A stretch of DNA of 64,000 nt. It comes from Oscillospiraceae bacterium. GTDB taxonomy: Bacteria > Bacillota > Clostridia > Oscillospirales > Ruminococcaceae. The stretch spans positions 25,815 through 89,814 of the forward strand of contig WRLG01000010.1 in NCBI GenBank assembly GCA_009777725.1, given 5' to 3'. Made by a program: the position numbers and the translations under genes. Shown one piece after another: positions 33,845 through 42,480 of this stretch (positions are counted from its first letter, which is position 1; each line of letters starts with the position of its first letter). The notes below the pieces were generated by a model. It had not been told where the DNA came from and ran no database searches. It worked only from the letters and a program-made list of their open reading frames with translations.

Positions 33845-35143
33845 ATGGCAAAAATTAAAATTTATTTGTCCCCGTCTGACCAAAACAGAAATGTGTGGGG
33901 TGCAGATGAGGAGCAAATAGCACAGCTTAACACTAATGAATCGGAGCAAATGCGAGAATTTGCTTTGACATTAAAAGAATACTTTGAGAGGGCGGGGTTT
34001 GAGGTTTATTTGCCTGATTATTATGAATATGTCACTTACGACAATAATAAAAACCCGCTAACCTCCCCGACAAAAAGGATAAACGAGTCAAATGCGCTTG
34101 GAGTTGATTTTCACATTGCGTTACATTCAAATGCCAGCAATACGGACCGCCCCGGACCCGAATTAATTTATTCTGAACATGTTTTATCCTCCAAGAGCAA
34201 ACAGTTGTCAGAATTAATTTTGGCTACTCTCTATGATGAATATGTTTCAAGCGGTAATGCAACCACAAAAGTAAGAGACCTCAAAAACAGTAAACAGCTA
34301 AACGCAGAAGGAAAACAACAATATAATTTCGCGGAGCTAAGAGAGCCAAACGCTGTTATAGCTTACATTGAAATAGCATTTCACCAAAACAAATTTGACA
34401 TCAAATGGATGGAAAACAACTGGAACAGCATAGCAATCGCAATTACGGCAGGTGTAAATTACTATGTCTACGGACTTAGAGATGAAAGCGGCAATTTGGT
34501 TCGCGGGGCGGACGGGAAACCGATTATAGACAAAAACCACCCTAATTACCAAAATTATTTGGACTATTTGAACTTTTTAGAGGGCGGCGAAGGTGCTCCC
34601 CACGAAAACGACCCCGAATTTATTGGACCTATCCTACCTAACTATATGTTACCCCACGAAGAACCCGAACCCGACCTGCAACTAATCGAGCTTATGATGC
34701 TAACACATATTCGCCCCGATGTTAAAAAAAGCGGGGGCGGATTTTTTATTTGGCGGGGCGATGTTTCTAAAAGCGGTGCTTGCAGTGCCTGCTCTTCAAG
34801 AGACGGCGAAATCAGAGCGCGCATTGACGAGTGGAAAACCCTGCCGCCGCTACACCCTAACTGCAAATGCAAAATAGTACAACTGGACGGAATAAGGGCG
34901 GGAACGGCAACAATGCAGGGGCTTGGCGGTGTTGATTTTCGATTAAAAACAGGCGGTAAAATCGGCGGGGCAATATATAATAACAGCAGTAAAAAGTTAC
35001 CCGACAAATCCGGCAGAATATGGCGGCAAGTGAATATTCAAACACCTTCCGGGCTTAAACAACAGCACGGAATTTTTTATTCTAATGATGGGCTGGTATT
35101 TATTTCCTATGATGGCGGGGAAAGTTTTTATGCTGTAATTTAG
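33845..35143 (+). CDS. amidase with MuF-like Cys/His motif and barnase-like C-terminus
   Basis: 432 residues, no signal peptide. Residues 1-210 are an Amidase_3-like domain: atypical YLSPSDQNRN start, H94 in IALHSNAS and E176 in YIEIAFHQN. Residues ~310-345 carry C313-x2-C316 and HPNCKC (H337, C340, C342), the pattern of MuF/phage head-morphogenesis proteins. Residues ~365-432 align with barnase: KIGGAIYNN, KLPDKSGRIWRQ and IFYSNDGLVF. The barnase Glu73 corresponds to Q395, Arg83 to Lys, Arg87 to Gly and His102 to G424, so RNase activity by that mechanism is unlikely. No barstar-like gene follows. Probably of phage or toxin origin. Confidence 0.7.
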   Translation: MAKIKIYLSPSDQNRNVWGADEEQIAQLNTNESEQMREFALTLKEYFERAGFEVYLPDYYEYVTYDNNKNPLTSPTKRINESNALGVDFHIALHSNASNTDRPGPELIYSEHVLSSKSKQLSELILATLYDEYVSSGNATTKVRDLKNSKQLNAEGKQQYNFAELREPNAVIAYIEIAFHQNKFDIKWMENNWNSIAIAITAGVNYYVYGLRDESGNLVRGADGKPIIDKNHPNYQNYLDYLNFLEGGEGAPHENDPEFIGPILPNYMLPHEEPEPDLQLIELMMLTHIRPDVKKSGGGFFIWRGDVSKSGACSACSSRDGEIRARIDEWKTLPPLHPNCKCKIVQLDGIRAGTATMQGLGGVDFRLKTGGKIGGAIYNNSSKKLPDKSGRIWRQVNIQTPSGLKQQHGIFYSNDGLVFISYDGGESFYAVI

Positions 35144-35162
35144 AAACAATTCCCTAATTTAC

Positions 35163-35191
35163 TTGCATGTTTTTTAAAATTATGGTATAAT
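35163..35191 (+). promoter_or_regulatory. promoter of ftsK
   Basis: TTGCAT (35163-35168), 17-base spacer, TATAAT (35186-35191). Confidence 0.65.
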
Positions 35192-35224
35192 TATGATATT
35201 ACGTGATTACGAGGACTGATAAAC

Positions 35225-37753
35225 ATGGCTATACAAAATAAAAGCAAAAGTACAAGCAGCAGGGCAAAAGCAAAGCCGCCTGCGCGAAAGCCGCGCGACA
35301 GGGCGTTGTGGTCGGCTTCGCTGTTCGCGGTGGGGGTGCTTACGTTTGCGTTCGCGCTGGTAAAGGGCGAATCGGCTTGGAACTTTATACACAGCGTGCT
35401 TCGGGGAATGTTCGGCGGGGCGGTTTTCGCCGTTCCCGTCATACTGATTTATGTTTCGGTGCTGATTGCGCTTGATAAATCGGGCAAGGCTATTGAGAGC
35501 AAGATTATCCAAGGCTTTGCTTTGGTGCTGTTGTTTTCGGGGTTTATTCAGATTGTATTTATAGGTGAATTTGAGGGGGAACGGCTTTTTGCCGAGATTA
35601 TCCCCGCGCTTTATAATAACGGAAAGGAACTGAGCGGCGGCGGGGTTTTCAGTGTAATTCTGGCGTATCCTCTGCTTATGCTCTTTAAAAAAACAGGGGC
35701 TTCTATTATAATTACCCTGCTTGTATTTGTTTTGGCAATGGTTTTAAGCAACAAAACGATAATTGACCTTTTCCATTTTATTAAAAATCGCATTAAGAGC
35801 CGCGAATATGATGATGACGGCTATGACGGCGATGAAGCGGAAGAACCCGAAAAGCCCAAGGTCAAAGCCGCTCCGCCCCCGAAAATTGCCAAAAAAACCT
35901 CTCTCGAAAAACCGAAAGAGCCCGCCGCGAAAAATACAGCCGCCTTAAAACCCGAAAAAATGCCCGCAGAGCATGTTAACAGCACCCCGCCCTTTGAGCC
36001 CGACTTTTTTTCGGATTCAAAGCTGCCCCCGCCTGCCGCCAAATCGCCCGCCAGCCCCTCAGAAGAAAAAACAGCTACAGAGGAGCTTAACAGCCTCATA
36101 AAAAAAGCGGCAAACGCCCCTAAAAAAATTACAAAAGCGGCGGCTTCCAACCACCCGGAAACAAGCAAGGCTCTGCACTCAACCTTGGCTTCAAACAAAA
36201 TAAAAACCGAGCAGGATTTTGACCTGCCGGACGCGCCTACCGCCGCCGATATTCAAATAGAAATTGCAGGGCTTAAAAATCAAGCGGTTGTTTATAATTA
36301 TCCGCCTATTTCTCTTCTTAACCCCGCCGATAATTCAAGCTTTGCCGCCGATGCGGAGGCTGAAATGAAGCAAAATGCCGATACATTGGTGGATACGCTG
36401 AAAAGCTTCGGCGTTCAAACCCGCATTGTCGATATACACAGAGGTCCTACCGTTACCCGCTATGAAATCCAGCCCAGCGCGGGCGTTAAAGTCTCAAAAA
36501 TAACGGGGCTTGAAAATGACATAGCTTTGAATTTAGCGGCGGCGGGTGTCCGCATTGAAGCCCCTATTCCGGGGAAAGCGGCTGTCGGCGTTGAAATCCC
36601 CAATAAAGTTAAAGATATGGTATCCATACGCGAACTGCTTGAAAGCGCGGAATTTGCGGAGAATAAAAGCAAGCTCTCCTTTGTAGTCGGCAGGAATATT
36701 GACGGCGATGTGATTATCGGCGATATTGGGAAAATGCCGCATGTAATTATCGCGGGGACTACCGGCTCGGGTAAATCCGTCTGCACGAACAGTATCATTA
36801 TGAGTATCCTTTACAATTCCTCACCCGATGATGTAAGGCTTGTTTTGATTGACCCCAAAATGGTTGAATTTAAGACCTATGACGGAATCCCGCACCTGCT
36901 GATTCCCGTAGTAATCGACCCGCGCAAGGCGGCGGGCGCGCTTGCTTGGGCTGTTCAAGAGATGTTAAAGCGATACAAATTATTCTCTGACTGCAATGTA
37001 CGCGATTTGCAAGGCTATAATGAAATGGCGGCGCAAAAGGGCGATATGGAGTTATTGCCGCGAATTGTAATCGCCATAGACGAGTTGGCAGACCTTATGA
37101 TGGCTGCCGCTAAGGAAGTTGAAGAATCCATCTGCCGCCTTGCTCAAATGGCTAGAGCGGCGGGTATGCACTTAATTATAGCTACGCAAAGACCTACGGT
37201 AGATGTTATTACAGGGCTGATTAAAGCGAACATACCCTCACGAATCGCGCTTACGGTTTCATCACAGATTGACAGCCGCACGATTATAGATACAGCAGGG
37301 GCTGAAAAACTTTTAGGTCAAGGCGATATGCTTTATTACCCAAGCGGCATCCCGAAGCCGATTCGGATTCAAGGCTGTTTTTGCTCTACTAAAGAGGTTG
37401 AAAAAGTAGTCGAATACATAAAGGGCGATGGGGTAGCCTCTTACGATAATGAAATCATAGAGGAAATTGAAAAAAATCTTCCCGCGCCCAAAAGCGAATC
37501 ATCATCGGGCGGGGAATCTTCAGAGCCTACGGGGGACGGCGATATTATCGACCAAGCTGTTGACATTTTAGTGAGCGGCGGGCAAGCTTCTGTATCGTTT
37601 TTACAGCGGCGGTTAAAGTTAGGCTACGCCAGAGCGGCGCGCATTATGGACGAGTTGGAGGAGATGGGCGTAGTCGGTCCGCACGAGGGCGCGAAACCCC
37701 GGCAGGTGCTTATTAATCGGGAGATGTGGTTGCAACGGAAGATGAGTGATTAA
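35225..37753 (+). CDS. ftsK: DNA translocase FtsK/SpoIIIE
   Basis: 842 residues. About four N-terminal membrane helices (to ~residue 185) are followed by a Pro/Lys/Ala-rich linker (~190-330) and the motor: GPTVTRYEIQPSAGVKVSKI, Walker A GTTGSGKSVC, Walker B IVIAIDELADLMM, ATQRPTVDVITGLIKANIPS, and a C-terminal gamma winged helix (SVSFLQRRLKLGYARAARIM) that reads polar DNA sequences. It pumps chromosomal DNA across the division or sporulation septum. In a spore former it may be SpoIIIE; the sequence alone does not separate the two. Confidence 0.95.
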   Translation: MAIQNKSKSTSSRAKAKPPARKPRDRALWSASLFAVGVLTFAFALVKGESAWNFIHSVLRGMFGGAVFAVPVILIYVSVLIALDKSGKAIESKIIQGFALVLLFSGFIQIVFIGEFEGERLFAEIIPALYNNGKELSGGGVFSVILAYPLLMLFKKTGASIIITLLVFVLAMVLSNKTIIDLFHFIKNRIKSREYDDDGYDGDEAEEPEKPKVKAAPPPKIAKKTSLEKPKEPAAKNTAALKPEKMPAEHVNSTPPFEPDFFSDSKLPPPAAKSPASPSEEKTATEELNSLIKKAANAPKKITKAAASNHPETSKALHSTLASNKIKTEQDFDLPDAPTAADIQIEIAGLKNQAVVYNYPPISLLNPADNSSFAADAEAEMKQNADTLVDTLKSFGVQTRIVDIHRGPTVTRYEIQPSAGVKVSKITGLENDIALNLAAAGVRIEAPIPGKAAVGVEIPNKVKDMVSIRELLESAEFAENKSKLSFVVGRNIDGDVIIGDIGKMPHVIIAGTTGSGKSVCTNSIIMSILYNSSPDDVRLVLIDPKMVEFKTYDGIPHLLIPVVIDPRKAAGALAWAVQEMLKRYKLFSDCNVRDLQGYNEMAAQKGDMELLPRIVIAIDELADLMMAAAKEVEESICRLAQMARAAGMHLIIATQRPTVDVITGLIKANIPSRIALTVSSQIDSRTIIDTAGAEKLLGQGDMLYYPSGIPKPIRIQGCFCSTKEVEKVVEYIKGDGVASYDNEIIEEIEKNLPAPKSESSSGGESSEPTGDGDIIDQAVDILVSGGQASVSFLQRRLKLGYARAARIMDELEEMGVVGPHEGAKPRQVLINREMWLQRKMSD

Positions 37754-37760
37754 ATAGTCA

Positions 37761-38321
37761 TCACCCCTTATAATCAATATACCCCCAATAAGCCTTTAAA
37801 TATAGCCCCCCCGAAATAATCGTAAGAACAGCGGCAACCCAAATTAAGCTCTGCTCCGCAATTCCGGCAATAACTGCGGCTTCTCCCGTGAGGTTAAGGC
37901 ATCTTACAAATAATATAACGATTATAGCCGCCATAGTAAAGGCGGCTTTCAGTTTGCCCGGCATACCTGCCGATATAATAACTGCTTTTTCCGCCGTAAC
38001 CAACCTAAGCCCCATCACCATAAATTCGCGGATTACAATAATCAGTACAGGAACAGCCCCTACAATGCCAAGCTCACAAAAGCAGACTAAAGCCGTTGTA
38101 ACCAAAGCTTTATCCGCAAGGGTATCGAGAAAATTGCCGAATACCGTGACCATGTTTCGGCTTCGCGCAACATAGCCGTCAAGCGCGTCCGTTAGGGAAG
38201 CAACGGCGAACAAAATAAGCGCGATTACAGGTGAAAACGGCACAAAATCCGTCAGCAAAAAAAACACAAAAAAGGGGAGCAAAATAATCCTTGACATAGT
38301 AAGCTTATTTGCAAGATTCAT
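37761..38321 (-). CDS. pgsA: CDP-diacylglycerol--glycerol-3-phosphate 3-phosphatidyltransferase
   Basis: 186 residues, several membrane helices. The CDP-alcohol phosphotransferase signature is complete: DALDGYVARSRNMVTVFGNF followed by LDTLADK. It makes phosphatidylglycerol phosphate. Overlaps rimO by 4 bases (ATGA-type coupling), a gene order seen in many Firmicutes. Confidence 0.95.
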   Translation of the reverse strand: MNLANKLTMSRIILLPFFVFFLLTDFVPFSPVIALILFAVASLTDALDGYVARSRNMVTVFGNFLDTLADKALVTTALVCFCELGIVGAVPVLIIVIREFMVMGLRLVTAEKAVIISAGMPGKLKAAFTMAAIIVILFVRCLNLTGEAAVIAGIAEQSLIWVAAVLTIISGGLYLKAYWGYIDYKG

Positions 38322-39643
38322 ACTAAAACAGCTCCTATCAAATCATAATCCAAAACCTCGGTAATATTAACGGGTACAAATTCGCCGGGGTAAAGCTTTT
38401 TTTTACTTGTAAAAAACACCTTCCCGTCAATATCCGGCGCATCTGCTTTGCTTCTGCCGAAATAACATTCGCCGTATCTGTCAAAACCCTCGGTAATAAC
38501 CTCTATGTTACTGCCAATAAAGCGTTGGTTATATTTGTTCATAATAATTGCTTGCCGCTCCATTATAATGTCGGCGCGGCGTTGCTTTTCATCTTCATCA
38601 AGCTGTCCGTCCAAGTCTGCGGCTTTTGTCCCCTCCTCGGCGGAATAGGCGAAGCAGCCCAGCCGCTCAAATTTAATCTCATCCGTAAAATTGCAAAGCC
38701 GCTCAAATTGTTCTTCTGTTTCACCGGGGAAGCCTGTTATAAAGGTTGTCCGCAGGGTTACATCGGGTATAGCTTGCCTTATTTTTGATATTATTCCGCG
38801 CAAGCTGTCAGCATCGCCGGGGCGGTTCATATTTTTAAGTATTTCCCCATCACAATGCTGGAGCGGGAGCTCGATATATTTTACTATTTTTTCCTCACGG
38901 GCTATAACATCTAAAAGCTCGTCCGTGATTAATTCGGGATAACAATAAAGCAGGCGAATCCATTTTAAGCCGGAAATGCCGCATAGTTTATGTAAAAGTT
39001 CAGGCAACTTGTATGTGCCGTATAAATCAATTCCGTAACGCGTGCTGTCCTGCGCGATTATGTTCAGCTCTTTTACGCCGTTTTCGGCAAGCGTTTCGGC
39101 TTCTTTCAGCAATGCCTCTATGGGCACGCTCCTGTATTCCCCGCGGATTAACGGTATAGAGCAATAAGAACAGCAGTTAGAGCAACCGTCTGCTATTTTG
39201 AGGTAGGAGTAAAAAGACAAAGTTGTCTGAACCCGCCCGCCCTCCAGAGAAAGCTTTGTATTTTCGGGGAAAAGGCAAACCCTCTCTTCTTCCCAAACCC
39301 TTTTTAAAACCGACACGATTTCATCATTACAGCCAATCCCCAAAACCGCATCCGCCTCCGGCAGTAATTCCGCCGCTTCTTTTTTATAACGCTCCGACAA
39401 ACAGCCCGTAACGACAAGCTTTTTAATCCTGCCCTCTTTTTTCAGCAAAGCAAATTCAAAGATTGTTTCAATAGCTTCCGTTTTCGCGCTCTCAATAAAG
39501 CCGCAGGTATTCACGATGACAATATCCGATAAGGCGGGGTCTTCCGCAATTTTGAAGCCCGCTTCTTTTATTTTAAATAACATACGCTCCGCGTCAACTT
39601 GATTTTTTGAGCAGCCCAAGGATACCATTCCGATTAAACACAT
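38318..39643 (-). CDS. rimO: ribosomal protein S12 methylthiotransferase
   Basis: 441 residues. An N-terminal MTTase domain has cysteines in VSLGCSKNQVDAE, VNTCGFI and VTGCLSERY; the radical-SAM CxxxCxxC is in GCSNCCSYCSIP; a C-terminal TRAM domain begins near SNIEVITEG. It adds a methylthio group to an Asp of S12. The ATG at 39643 has AGGAG eight bases upstream. Confidence 0.96.
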   Translation of the reverse strand: MCLIGMVSLGCSKNQVDAERMLFKIKEAGFKIAEDPALSDIVIVNTCGFIESAKTEAIETIFEFALLKKEGRIKKLVVTGCLSERYKKEAAELLPEADAVLGIGCNDEIVSVLKRVWEEERVCLFPENTKLSLEGGRVQTTLSFYSYLKIADGCSNCCSYCSIPLIRGEYRSVPIEALLKEAETLAENGVKELNIIAQDSTRYGIDLYGTYKLPELLHKLCGISGLKWIRLLYCYPELITDELLDVIAREEKIVKYIELPLQHCDGEILKNMNRPGDADSLRGIISKIRQAIPDVTLRTTFITGFPGETEEQFERLCNFTDEIKFERLGCFAYSAEEGTKAADLDGQLDEDEKQRRADIIMERQAIIMNKYNQRFIGSNIEVITEGFDRYGECYFGRSKADAPDIDGKVFFTSKKKLYPGEFVPVNITEVLDYDLIGAVLV

Positions 39644-39680
39644 ATATATGCTCCTGTTTCTTGTATATAAGATACGTTAT

Positions 39681-40076
39681 TTAAGCTAAATTTAATTTTT
39701 CCTTTAATGCTTGTTGGAGTGTTTGAGATAAATTAATCCTTGAATCTTCGGCTAAAGCATTAAGCCATGATGGGATAGTTAAGGTTTTTTTGATAAATTT
39801 ATTCTCGGTACGTCTGCGGTATTCGGCTAAGTCTACCGATACAAAAGTTGCAATGTCTCTCTCTTGCAGGACCAAAGAATTTATATCGCTCGGGTTTGGG
39901 ATTTCTTCGCCGATGTCTTCCATTTTACATAGCGCAGAAGCAAGAAAATCCTCTGCCATAGCCATTCCATCGGATATATCATCGCCCTGTGTTGCGCCCT
40001 TTTTAATGTCTGGGAATATTATACAAAATCCATACCCTTCCTCCGGGCGAAATATTGCGGGATATACGTGTTTCAT
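39681..40076 (-). CDS. HicB-family antitoxin-like protein without HicA
   Basis: 131 residues. The N-terminus is the HicB RNase-H-like fold (YPAIFRPEEGYGFCIIFPDI, GDDISDGMAMAEDFLA); the C-terminus is a ribbon-helix-helix-like DNA-binding part (KTLTIPSWLNALAEDSRINL, SQTLQQALKE). No HicA toxin lies on either side: the parC-like gene ends 15 bases upstream. It may be a solitary regulator or the survivor of a lost pair. Confidence 0.8.
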   Translation of the reverse strand: MKHVYPAIFRPEEGYGFCIIFPDIKKGATQGDDISDGMAMAEDFLASALCKMEDIGEEIPNPSDINSLVLQERDIATFVSVDLAEYRRRTENKFIKKTLTIPSWLNALAEDSRINLSQTLQQALKEKLNLA

Positions 40077-40091
40077 CGCTAAAACCTCCCA

Positions 40092-42323
40092 TCACAACAA
40101 CATCTGCTCCAAATCCGGCAAAGTCTTAGCTAAAAATCCCGCCGCCGGGATATTTTTGACGGAATATTTCTTAACAGCCTCGCTCAATTCCGATGTTACA
40201 ATATAAGCACTTACAACGGCGGTTCGCGGCTTTAGGGTAAATACTTGAACGCCCTGCGTATCGCGTGTAGCTTTGGGCAGGAGCATACCCGTATTGAATG
40301 TCAAAGCCCTGCTCCCCGTAGTGCGGAGTAAAATTTCTTCATGTTCATCAACGGCTATAATCTTGACAAGCTTTGACCCGGAGCTGTAAGCGTTCATAAG
40401 CTTTTTGCGCTCCGTCTTTGTTTCATATGCTTTCAGCGGAACTTTAGCGACTTTGCCGTTTTCAAAGACCATAACAAGATGCCCGCCGTAATCAGATGTT
40501 ACAACCATAGCCAAAACGCTCTCGCCCTCGTCAAAGCTTAATTTAGCGGGTATAAAATCGCCCAACAGGGAAGCCTTGGAATCCTCAAAGGCAGAGGCTT
40601 TCGCCTTATAAACTTGACACCTATCGGTAAAGAAAAGCAAATCTGCTCTGTTTGAGGCTTCAATTGCCGTTTCCATAACGTCCCCGTCTTTAAGCTTATT
40701 CTCGCCGGACATACGCAGGGATTGCGGCGTAATTTTCTTGAAATAGCCGCTCCTTGATAAAAACAAATGCACGGGGTAATCCGGCGTTTCTTCCTCTAAA
40801 GCATCTTGCGTAGAATCGACATCATATAAAAACATCGTCTTGCGCGGCTGGGCATGTTTTTTTATAACCTCGCGAAGCTCCGCGACGATGATATTTTTAA
40901 CCTTTTTATCGTCCTTTAAAATGCCTTCCATCTCGGCAATATCCTTTTTAAGCTGCTCAATTTCGGATATGCGGTTTAAAATATATTCTTTATTAAGATG
41001 CCGAAGTCTGATTTCGGCGACATATTCCGCTTGAACCTCGTCAATACCGAAGCCGACCATAAGGTTGGGGACAACCTCGGAATCCTCATCCGTTTCACGG
41101 ACAATTTTAATCGCCTTATCAATATCCAGCAGTATTTTCTGCAAAGCCTTTAAAAGATGAAGCTTATCTTTTTTCTTTGAAAGCTCATGATAAACGCGGC
41201 GTTTTATACATTCCCTGCGAAACGCCGTCCATTCCTCCAAAATCTCATAAACGCCCATAACGCGCGGATTCCCCGCAATCAGAATATTAAAGTTACAAGA
41301 CCAACTATCCTGCAAAGTCGTAAAACGGAACAGCTTTTTCATAAGCGCGTCCGGGTCTGTCCCGCGTTTTATATCAATGGCAAGCTTCAAGCCGCCCAAA
41401 TCCGTTTCATCGCGGACGTAGGATACCTCCCGAATTTTCCCCTCTTTTACCAGAGCAACAATTTTATCTATGATAGCCTCAACGGTAGTCGTCGGCGGGA
41501 TTTGGGTTACTTCTATGCAGTTAGCTTCTTTATCATAGCTGTAGCGCGACCTTACTTTAACAGAGCCCTTGCCTGTCTTATAGATTTGAGCAAGCTCATC
41601 TTCATTATAAAGGATAAAGCCGCCGCCGGGGAAATCGGGGGCTTTGAGGGTAGTCAAGGCGTTATGTTCGGGGTTGCGGATTAAGGCAATAGCCGTTTCG
41701 CAAACCTCCTCTAAATTAAAAGGGCAGACACTGCTAGCCATAGACACCGCAATCCCGACATTCGCGTTTACAAGAACGGAGGGGAACGCCGCAGGCAATA
41801 ATACAGGCTCAACCGTTTCATTATCATAGTTAGGCATAAAGTCAACGGTATCCTTGTCAATATCTTTAAAAAGCTCGGCGCAAAGGGGTGTCAGCTTCGC
41901 TTCGGTGTAACGAGAAGCGGCATAAGCCATATCGCGCGAATATGCCTTGCCGAAATTCCCCTTGCTGTCAACGTAAGGGTGCAGAAGCGATTCATTGCCC
42001 CGCGCTAAACGCACCATTGTTTCGTAAATAGCCGCATCCCCGTGGGGGTTTAATTTCATGGTCTGCCCTACTATATTTGCGGATTTCGTCCGCGCTCCGT
42101 TCAAAAGCCCCATTTTATACATCGTATACAAAAGCTTCCTGTGGGAGGGCTTGAAGCCGTCTATCTCCGGCAGCGCGCGCGAAACGATTACGCTCATAGC
42201 GTAAGGCATATAGTTTTTTTCAAGCGTTTCCGTTATGGTTTCCATAGCGACAATCCCGCTGCCCTCAATATACGCTTTAGGCGCGGCGGTAGCGGACTTC
42301 TTTTTAACGTCCTTTTTCGGCAT
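40092..42323 (-). CDS. type IIA topoisomerase subunit A (ParC/GyrA-like)
   Basis: 743 residues. Seen: the N-terminal DALPEIDGFKP-like region (here SRALPEIDGFKPSHRKLLY), NPHGDAAIYETMVRLA, and the active-site tyrosine in YAASRYTEAKL. Beta-propeller repeats in the C-terminus are short, lacking a clear GyrA box, which favours a topoisomerase IV or a third paralogue rather than gyrase. The residue equal to E. coli GyrA Ser83 is Ala and Asp87 is Glu. The partner ATPase subunit is not adjacent. The ATG at 42323 is preferred over a TTG six codons earlier. Confidence 0.88.
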   Translation of the reverse strand: MPKKDVKKKSATAAPKAYIEGSGIVAMETITETLEKNYMPYAMSVIVSRALPEIDGFKPSHRKLLYTMYKMGLLNGARTKSANIVGQTMKLNPHGDAAIYETMVRLARGNESLLHPYVDSKGNFGKAYSRDMAYAASRYTEAKLTPLCAELFKDIDKDTVDFMPNYDNETVEPVLLPAAFPSVLVNANVGIAVSMASSVCPFNLEEVCETAIALIRNPEHNALTTLKAPDFPGGGFILYNEDELAQIYKTGKGSVKVRSRYSYDKEANCIEVTQIPPTTTVEAIIDKIVALVKEGKIREVSYVRDETDLGGLKLAIDIKRGTDPDALMKKLFRFTTLQDSWSCNFNILIAGNPRVMGVYEILEEWTAFRRECIKRRVYHELSKKKDKLHLLKALQKILLDIDKAIKIVRETDEDSEVVPNLMVGFGIDEVQAEYVAEIRLRHLNKEYILNRISEIEQLKKDIAEMEGILKDDKKVKNIIVAELREVIKKHAQPRKTMFLYDVDSTQDALEEETPDYPVHLFLSRSGYFKKITPQSLRMSGENKLKDGDVMETAIEASNRADLLFFTDRCQVYKAKASAFEDSKASLLGDFIPAKLSFDEGESVLAMVVTSDYGGHLVMVFENGKVAKVPLKAYETKTERKKLMNAYSSGSKLVKIIAVDEHEEILLRTTGSRALTFNTGMLLPKATRDTQGVQVFTLKPRTAVVSAYIVTSELSEAVKKYSVKNIPAAGFLAKTLPDLEQMLL

Positions 42324-42480
42324 AAGAAAATTAACTCCCAATTCTGATAGAATACATTTATAATTATAACCCTGCAGGGCAAATATGTCAATAGAAATTT
42401 TTTTATTTGAGTTACGGCAAAAGAGTTTACTATTCTAAAATCGACAATCCCGCACTGCCTAATCGCCGATTAATCTCAAC

